Shown: piece by piece, positions 5,868 through 10,986 of the stretch
Position numbering within the stretch: position 1 is the stretch's first letter
Layout of the letters: each line of letters starts with the position of its first letter
From: CAYLYP01 sp964387795
GTDB lineage: Bacteria; Bacteroidota; Bacteroidia; Bacteroidales; UBA7960
NCBI GenBank assembly: GCA_964387795.1
Contig: CAYLYP010000096.1
Span: 1 to 10,986 of the forward strand
Length of the DNA: 10,986 nucleotides
Direction: 5' to 3'
Translations under genes and position numbers: made by a program
The notes under the pieces: model-generated
The model's input: the letters and a program-made list of their open reading frames with translations, nothing else
What the model was told of the DNA's origin: nothing
Database searches by the model: none

Positions 5868-8867
5868 ATGGGCAGTGCAGGGGATAAAAATAGCCAGGCA
5901 GGCAAACGAACAGTAGTTTTTATTACTACTACCTTAATTGTTTTAATAATCCCCGTTGTTGTATTAAATCTTTCAATCGATAAACTTCATACCGCCCTTG
6001 CAGCTATTATTTTCCAACTGGGCTTGATTTTCAACTATTTCTATTATAGAACAAAAAAACAGTATTTTATCTGGGGCACAAATTCATTAATATTTTATAC
6101 AATCCTCACGGCATACATTATATATGAAGGAGGCACAGACAAAGCAGCAATTTTATGGTCTTTCCTTTTCCCTCTTATTGCTTTTGAAATAAAAGGGCAT
6201 ATTAAAGGCTTAACATATTGTTTCATTTATTATTTTATCATTTCAATGATCTTTATCCTTTCATTAATTCATGTTTTGCCATCTGTTTACTCCCTCCAAT
6301 ATATGATTGTTTTCTATATCGTTTCAACAGCAACCACTGCCTTTTCTTTTTATTTTATTAAGCAAAGGGCAATAAGCGAACACAATTCAAAACTGAATGA
6401 GGAAAAATTCAAAATGCTCACCGAAAACACTTCTGCTGGTATTTTCATGCTAAGGGGGAACAGCTATATCTTTGTGAATAATTCTTTAAGCCAAATATTC
6501 AACTATCCAAAAGAAATACTCTATAGTTTCAATAAGTATGAGCCAATCCATCCTGATTTCCGGGAGGTGGTTGCAGAGCGCGTTGCAAAAAAACAAAAAA
6601 GCGAAAGCGTTCCCGAACGCTATGAAATAAAAATCATTACCGGTGATGGCGCAATAAAATGGATTGATATTTATTCGAAACTCATCAGCATTGAAGGCAT
6701 TCCAACTATTATTGGGACTGTTTTCGATATCACAGACCGCAAAGATGCTGAAGAAAAACTACGTGAAAGCCAGGAGAAATATAAATTGCTTACTGAATTT
6801 TCTTCTGATGTTATCTGGGTTTTAAATCTAAACCTAAACAAATTTACATACATCAGTTCAGCCATCACTCAATTAAGGGGCATCAGCGTTGAGGAAGCAC
6901 TAAACCAAAAGATTGAAGATTCGATGACCCCAGATTCACTATTAACAATAAACAATATTTTAAATCAAGACCTGCATTTATTCAAACAATCACCAAATAA
7001 CAGCAAGACCTACACCCTTGAAATTCAACAAGCCCACAAAGATGGTCACCTGATATGGGTCGAGATTGCTACCAAACTCAGATATAATAATAAGGCTGAA
7101 ATTGAAGTCGTAGGAGTAAGCAGAAATATTGATAAAAGGAAACAAATTGAACAAGACTTAAAGTATAACCTACAGATGCAGGAGTTGGTATTTGCAATTT
7201 CATCCTTATTTGTGAGTGCCAGCAACAATTACATCCAAAATAAACTATTTCAGGCCTTGTATCTCTCAGGTGAGTTCTTTCAGGCTGACCGGTGTTCATT
7301 CTTTAGGTTTACTGACCAAATGGCACAATTCTACCTTGAATCACAGTGGTGCCGTGAAGGCATAAATCAAAGCTTTTCACTTAATCAAATGTTTGATTCA
7401 TCTTCCTTCCCCAGGTGGATTGAACAATTAAACAAAAAAACAGCAATTGTCACTTCCGATATTAACGAGCTTCCAAAAGAAGCATCCTTTGAAAAAGAGG
7501 CATTGCTGGCCCTGGGCGTCAAATCACTTGTTACCATACCTGTTTTTATCCAGGATCAGATTATTGGTTTTTTAGGCTTTGATTTCATTAAACAAAAAGT
7601 TGATTTCAGCCCTGATCAGATTTCAATGTTGCGGCTTATCTCAAACATCCTTGCCGATGCTATTGAAAAAAATATTGCCGAAACAGCCCTTAATGAATCA
7701 TTGAAAGCAAGCAAACAAATGGCGGCACGCTATAAAGCTTTTATTGATGCCACCAATACCGGAGCATGGGAATACAATGGCGAAACAGGCCACTTATGGT
7801 GCAGCTCTCATTATTTTAGTATGTTGGGACGTGACCCCTTAAACTACCAATCCAATGACATTGCAAATGCAGAAGCCATTTGGGAAGCTCTCATTCATCC
7901 TGATGATTATCCAAAAGCCTTTGAGAGTTTTAAAAACTACCTGCAACACCCCAATGATACTTACCAACAGGTTTACAGAATGAAACATATTAATGGGAGC
8001 TACCTGTGGATCCTTTCCAGGGGCCAGGCAATTCCAAATGAAAATGAAAAAAAACTGCCTATTGTCATTGGAACCCATATCGACATCACTGATCAAAAAC
8101 AATTTGAGCAAACAATCATTGAAAAAAACAAAGAACTTGAAGCATATCTTTATGTCACATCCCACGACCTCCGCTCCCCTCTTGTCAACATCCAGGGATT
8201 CAGCAGCAGGCTTGAAAAACAAACACTAAACCTCCTCCAGCAAATCGAAAGCAACAATTTTCCTGCAAATCAAACAGAACCAATGCTGGATATACTTAAT
8301 AACAAAATTCCCCAATCACTCAACTATATTTTCTCAAGTGTGAGAAAAATGGATTCCCTTATCAACGGGCTTTTGCTTATTTCAAGAACCGGCAGGATAA
8401 AACTTAATCCCGTTTCAATTGATATGAATCAACTCATTTCAAAAATCATTGCTGCACATAAATTCCAACTGGATGAAATCAATGCAGAAATCGACATTTC
8501 TCCCCTACCCCCTTGCTTTGGGGATGAAAACCTGATCAACCAGCTTTTTTCCAATCTGATTGACAACGCAATAAAATATAGAAAACAAAATGCACCTTTT
8601 CAACTTTCAGTTTCAGGAAACTCAAATAATAACATCTCTACATATTCTGTTTGTGATAATGGAATTGGCATCAGCGAACATAACCAGAAAAAAATCTGGG
8701 ATGTGTTTTACAGGGTTGACCCTAAAATAAGCACTTCAGGTGAAGGAATTGGCCTTAACCTGGCATTGAAAATTATTGAAAAACACAAAGGTAAGATATG
8801 GGCACAATCTGAATTTGGAAAAGGGAGTTGCTTTTTTATACAGTTAAACAATCCTGCAATAAACTAG
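5868..8867 (+). CDS. Membrane sensor histidine kinase, 6TM-PAS-PAS-GAF-PAS-HisKA-HATPase
   Basis: This 999-residue kinase has about six TM helices with short loops (roughly 14-33, 40-59, 66-86, 92-108, 112-134 and 143-164), so no extracytoplasmic sensor domain is present. PAS domains follow at about 175-295 and 302-425, then a GAF domain at about 441-600 (ADRCSFFRF, ESQWCREGI) and a third PAS at about 620-745 (HPDD, then HIDITDQK). The HisKA motif SHDLRSPLVNIQGFS carries the phospho-accepting His766. The ATPase has the N box (NLIDNAIKYR, Asn900), G1 (DNGIGI, Asp930) and G2 (GEGIGLNLAL). The stretch from His766 to the LLLISR end of the second dimerisation helix is about 70 residues, roughly 20 longer than in typical HisKA domains, with a polar Asn/Gln-rich insert near 788-810. 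It is a complete, apparently active kinase, without a fused receiver. The signal is unknown, with membrane, GAF or PAS ligand sensing all possible. The next two genes are probable partners. Confidence 0.92.
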   Translation: MGSAGDKNSQAGKRTVVFITTTLIVLIIPVVVLNLSIDKLHTALAAIIFQLGLIFNYFYYRTKKQYFIWGTNSLIFYTILTAYIIYEGGTDKAAILWSFLFPLIAFEIKGHIKGLTYCFIYYFIISMIFILSLIHVLPSVYSLQYMIVFYIVSTATTAFSFYFIKQRAISEHNSKLNEEKFKMLTENTSAGIFMLRGNSYIFVNNSLSQIFNYPKEILYSFNKYEPIHPDFREVVAERVAKKQKSESVPERYEIKIITGDGAIKWIDIYSKLISIEGIPTIIGTVFDITDRKDAEEKLRESQEKYKLLTEFSSDVIWVLNLNLNKFTYISSAITQLRGISVEEALNQKIEDSMTPDSLLTINNILNQDLHLFKQSPNNSKTYTLEIQQAHKDGHLIWVEIATKLRYNNKAEIEVVGVSRNIDKRKQIEQDLKYNLQMQELVFAISSLFVSASNNYIQNKLFQALYLSGEFFQADRCSFFRFTDQMAQFYLESQWCREGINQSFSLNQMFDSSSFPRWIEQLNKKTAIVTSDINELPKEASFEKEALLALGVKSLVTIPVFIQDQIIGFLGFDFIKQKVDFSPDQISMLRLISNILADAIEKNIAETALNESLKASKQMAARYKAFIDATNTGAWEYNGETGHLWCSSHYFSMLGRDPLNYQSNDIANAEAIWEALIHPDDYPKAFESFKNYLQHPNDTYQQVYRMKHINGSYLWILSRGQAIPNENEKKLPIVIGTHIDITDQKQFEQTIIEKNKELEAYLYVTSHDLRSPLVNIQGFSSRLEKQTLNLLQQIESNNFPANQTEPMLDILNNKIPQSLNYIFSSVRKMDSLINGLLLISRTGRIKLNPVSIDMNQLISKIIAAHKFQLDEINAEIDISPLPPCFGDENLINQLFSNLIDNAIKYRKQNAPFQLSVSGNSNNNISTYSVCDNGIGISEHNQKKIWDVFYRVDPKISTSGEGIGLNLALKIIEKHKGKIWAQSEFGKGSCFFIQLNNPAIN

Positions 8868-8927
8868 TGATTGTATAAAATAGTATTCCCTCAACCCTTG
8901 AACCAAAAATATTTGCGTGTCAAATAC

Positions 8928-9000
8928 GGTGGCTTCGGCAAGCTCAGCCACCCTAACACCTGCAAGCTCTGGAAAGGTAACTGAGCCAGTCGAAGTCACC
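8928..9000. repeat. Nested inverted repeat of dispersed-repeat (REP/MITE-like) type
   Basis: Two 25-nt arms (8928-8952 and 8976-9000) are inverted copies matching at 19 of 25 positions, around a 23-nt loop. Each arm is also self-complementary at its ends: GGTGGCT/AGCCACC is perfect in the left arm, and GGTAACT/AGTCACC has one mismatch in the right arm. The shared core CTTCGGCAAGCTCAG resembles the CTTCGACAAGCTCAG element that I recall as dispersed in many Bacteroidota genomes. It lies in the 190-nt gap between the membrane kinase and the response regulator genes and could act as an RNA stem-loop that attenuates or stabilises the transcript. Only one copy is present here, so dispersal cannot be shown from this window. 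Confidence 0.75.
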
Positions 9001-9057
9001 AATCTAAACATCAAACAACGATTTCCATCTGGGCATAAACTAAAAAAAATTTTACTG

Positions 9058-9495
9058 ATGAATACTGAAAAGCAAAAAGAAATCACTGTCGTCATTGCTG
9101 AAGACGATGACGGACACGCTGAACTCATCCGGGAAGCACTTTTCGAATCGGGGATTAACAACCCTATTATCCGTTTTAGCAATGGGCAGGAGACCTGGGA
9201 CTATTTCAACGAAAAAACCAAACACGGAAACCTCCAGGCTGTTGAAGCTTTCCTCCTGCTCCTTGACATCAATATGCCAATGATGGATGGTATTGAAGTC
9301 CTTAAAAGGATCAAAGCCAATAGTATGCTTAAGGGCATCCCTGTTATCATGCTTACAACTACAGATGACCCCCGTGAAATTGAACAATGTTATAAAATAG
9401 GTTGCAACGTTTATATCACCAAGCCTGTTGACTTTTTAAAGTTTACTGAAACACTCAAAAGACTTGGACTTTTTATGCAAATTATCAAACTTTAA
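9058..9495 (+). CDS. Single-domain response regulator, Rcp1-like
   Basis: The 145-residue product is a lone CheY-type receiver with no output domain. Visible active-site parts are the acidic Asp16/Asp17 (VVIAEDDDGHAEL), the phospho-acceptor Asp70 (LLLLDINMPMMDG), Thr100 in VIMLTTTDD, and Lys122-Pro123 in VYITKPV. The LLDINMP motif and extended loop before it resemble the Rcp1 subfamily, whose members pair with PAS/GAF or phytochrome kinases. DDPREIEQCYKIGCNVYITKPV, with Cys111 and Cys116, resembles a subgroup I remember as conserved. The gene follows the membrane kinase, so it is probably that kinase's partner, and it may pass phosphate onward or act by protein contact. The frame stays open upstream to a GTG at 8917, but that extension is encoded by the inverted repeat, so I start at the ATG at 9058. 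The next gene starts 10 nt after its stop. Confidence 0.92.
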   Translation: MNTEKQKEITVVIAEDDDGHAELIREALFESGINNPIIRFSNGQETWDYFNEKTKHGNLQAVEAFLLLLDINMPMMDGIEVLKRIKANSMLKGIPVIMLTTTDDPREIEQCYKIGCNVYITKPVDFLKFTETLKRLGLFMQIIKL

Positions 9496-9505
9496 ACATG
9501 TAACC

Positions 9506-10986
9506 ATGAGACTGCTTGTAGTGGAAGACAACCAGGGCCTCGCATTCCTGATAAAAGAAGAACTTGCGGATTTAGGTCATGAAATCCGGCTTGCCGAAAC
9601 AGGCGAAGATGCAATACGTATCCTTGAATCCTATCCTGCTGAGCTTCTTATCCTCGATTACTCCCTGCCGGACATGAATGCACAGGAATTGGTTGAAAAA
9701 ATCCAAATTCATTTAAAAAAGAAAATCCCTTTTATCGTTTCTACCGGACAGGGCGATGAACGTATTGCTGTTGAAATGATGAAGCTGGGCGCCCATGATT
9801 ATCTTGTTAAAGATGCCATGATGATCCCAAGGTTAAAAAGTGTCATTGAAAGGGCTGTTGATGATATTCAGAAAGATTGCTTATTGAAACAAGCCCATGA
9901 AACAATCAGGCAAAAAGAAATCAAACTGCTTGAAGAACAAAAATGGCTTGCTTCAATCATTAAAGCAACACGTGTTGGAACATGGATTTGGAACATCAAT
10001 AGCAACGAGTCTGTCATTAATGACCAATGGGCAAATATGCTGGGATACACTATCCTTGAATTACAGCCCCTTACCATCGAAAGATGGCTTTCTTTTATTC
10101 ATCCGGATGACAAAGAGACATGTATTCAGGCTTTTGAAGCACACCTCAAGCAGGAAATACCATATTTTGATAGCGAACTTCGCATGCTCCATAAAAAAGG
10201 ATCTTATGTCTGGGTTCATATTAGTGGTTGCATTAATGAATACGATGAAAAGGGAAATCCGGTCTCAATTACAGGCACCCAAAACGACATTACAGACAAA
10301 AAAAGCAAAGAAGACCTTGAGAAAAAAATGCAGATTGCAAAAAAAACCATTGAATTCAAACAAAACTTCCTTGCAAATATGAGCCATGAAATACGAACAC
10401 CCCTTACAGGTGTCCTTGGCATGATTGAACTATTAAACCATACTTCTCTTAGTCCACAACAATCAGATTATATCCTTACTCTAAAAAATGCTGCTGAAAA
10501 CCTCAGGGAAATCATCAATCAGGTTCTCGATTTTTCCAAAATTGAAGCAGGTAAGGTGAAACTTAAAATTACTTCCTTTAGTATTCAAAGCCTGGTGGAC
10601 AAGACAAAACTTTTCTTTGAAAGCCTTTGCAAAAAAGACATCAAACTGATCATTTCTGTTTCCCCTGAACTGCCGCAAACAATCAGGGCTGATGAAGGCA
10701 GGCTTATACAGGTTATCAACAATCTTGTTTCAAACGCTATCAAATATACCGAAAAAGGACAGGTTCAATTTAATATAGAACCTCTTAACGGACAAAAAGG
10801 AACAAGCCAGACAATCATTAAAGTTGAAGTTATTGATTCAGGGCCTGGAATACAACCAGAAAAACAGAAACTATTATTTAGCCCCTTTTCACAGATTGAT
10901 GAGAGGGATACAAGAAGCATCGATGGGACAGGCCTTGGACTGGCAATATGCAAAGAACTCGTGAAACTTCATGGAGGGGAAATAGG
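9506..10986 (+). CDS. REC-PAS-HisKA-HATPase hybrid histidine kinase (3' end outside window)
   Basis: The 493 complete codons seen here run off the right edge. An N-terminal receiver (1-118) opens MRLLVVEDNQG, with acidic residues Glu7/Asp8, phospho-acceptor Asp51 (LILDYSLPDM), Ser79/Thr80 and Lys102. Lys102 is followed by Asp (YLVKDAMM) instead of the usual proline. A short linker (about 119-148) leads to a PAS domain at about 149-266 (TRVGTWIWN, FIHPDD, ITGTQNDITDKK). HisKA has NMSHEIRTPLTGVLGMIELL with His294. The ATPase shows the N box (NNLVSNAIKYT, Asn410), G1 (DSGPGI, Asp444), the F box (FSPFSQID) and G2 (GTGLGLAICKELVKLHGG). No TM helix is seen, so the protein is probably cytoplasmic. 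The MSHEIRTP type often carries further receiver or Hpt domains after the ATPase, which would lie beyond the edge. With its N-terminal receiver it could be switched by the upstream membrane kinase. The ATG lies 10 nt after the regulator stop, without a Shine-Dalgarno site. Confidence 0.92.
   Translation, partial: MRLLVVEDNQGLAFLIKEELADLGHEIRLAETGEDAIRILESYPAELLILDYSLPDMNAQELVEKIQIHLKKKIPFIVSTGQGDERIAVEMMKLGAHDYLVKDAMMIPRLKSVIERAVDDIQKDCLLKQAHETIRQKEIKLLEEQKWLASIIKATRVGTWIWNINSNESVINDQWANMLGYTILELQPLTIERWLSFIHPDDKETCIQAFEAHLKQEIPYFDSELRMLHKKGSYVWVHISGCINEYDEKGNPVSITGTQNDITDKKSKEDLEKKMQIAKKTIEFKQNFLANMSHEIRTPLTGVLGMIELLNHTSLSPQQSDYILTLKNAAENLREIINQVLDFSKIEAGKVKLKITSFSIQSLVDKTKLFFESLCKKDIKLIISVSPELPQTIRADEGRLIQVINNLVSNAIKYTEKGQVQFNIEPLNGQKGTSQTIIKVEVIDSGPGIQPEKQKLLFSPFSQIDERDTRSIDGTGLGLAICKELVKLHGGEI

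Noticed and set aside
7839..8222. 127-codon minus-strand open frame
   Set aside because: It is antisense to the PAS/HisKA part of the membrane kinase, with no domain, promoter or neighbour supporting it.
8928..9000. CRISPR repeat or rho-independent terminator
   Set aside because: There are only two inverted, unequal copies rather than direct repeats with spacers, and no T tract follows the stem.
9897..10382. 161-codon open frame inside the second kinase gene
   Set aside because: It lies out of frame within a well-supported PAS-HisKA coding region, and its Lys/Ser-rich product has no recognisable domain.

Overview
The window looks like chromosomal DNA of a Bacteroidota member, probably an uncultured or little-studied Bacteroidia lineage. 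The grounds are AT-rich coding and intergenic DNA, the acpP-fabF pair divergent from purN (an arrangement I recall as common in this phylum), three secreted proteins with type IX secretion (T9SS) C-terminal sorting domains, several matches to the Bacteroidota -7 promoter box TAnnTTTG, and starts that mostly lack a Shine-Dalgarno sequence. This placement comes from reading the sequence; no database search was run.

Layout. (1) 1-375, minus strand: the first 39 codons of fabF, preceded by acpP, the core of fatty acid synthesis. (2) 376-725: an AT-rich divergent spacer. (3) 726-1313, plus: purN, of de novo purine synthesis. (4) 1420-5639: a cluster of three predicted T9SS cargo proteins. The minus-strand member (459 aa) and the third member (599 aa) are both Omp28/thioredoxin-like with a CxxC motif (CGSC and CPPC). 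Between them lies a small 243-aa cargo protein with three cysteines. Each plus-strand cargo gene is followed by a strong intrinsic terminator, so each is probably its own transcription unit. (5) 5868-10986, plus: a signalling cassette. It consists of a 999-aa membrane histidine kinase (6 predicted TM helices, PAS-PAS-GAF-PAS-HisKA-HATPase), a 145-aa single-domain Rcp1-like response regulator, and a REC-PAS-HisKA-HATPase kinase that runs off the right edge. A nested inverted repeat of a dispersed-repeat type sits between the first two signalling genes.

How the parts work together. FabF and AcpP are enzyme and carrier of the same pathway. The cargo proteins would be exported by the Sec system and then moved across the outer membrane by a T9SS encoded elsewhere. 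The two-component genes plausibly form a phosphorelay or branched network, because one free receiver and one receiver fused to a second kinase follow the membrane kinase directly. No DNA-binding output domain is visible, so the final output lies elsewhere or beyond the right edge. I found no CRISPR array, tRNA, rRNA, transposase or phage gene. No clearly unprecedented system is evident. The points most worth a second look are the three-gene kinase/receiver cassette with its unusual kinase details, the repeat within it, and the paired CxxC secreted proteins.
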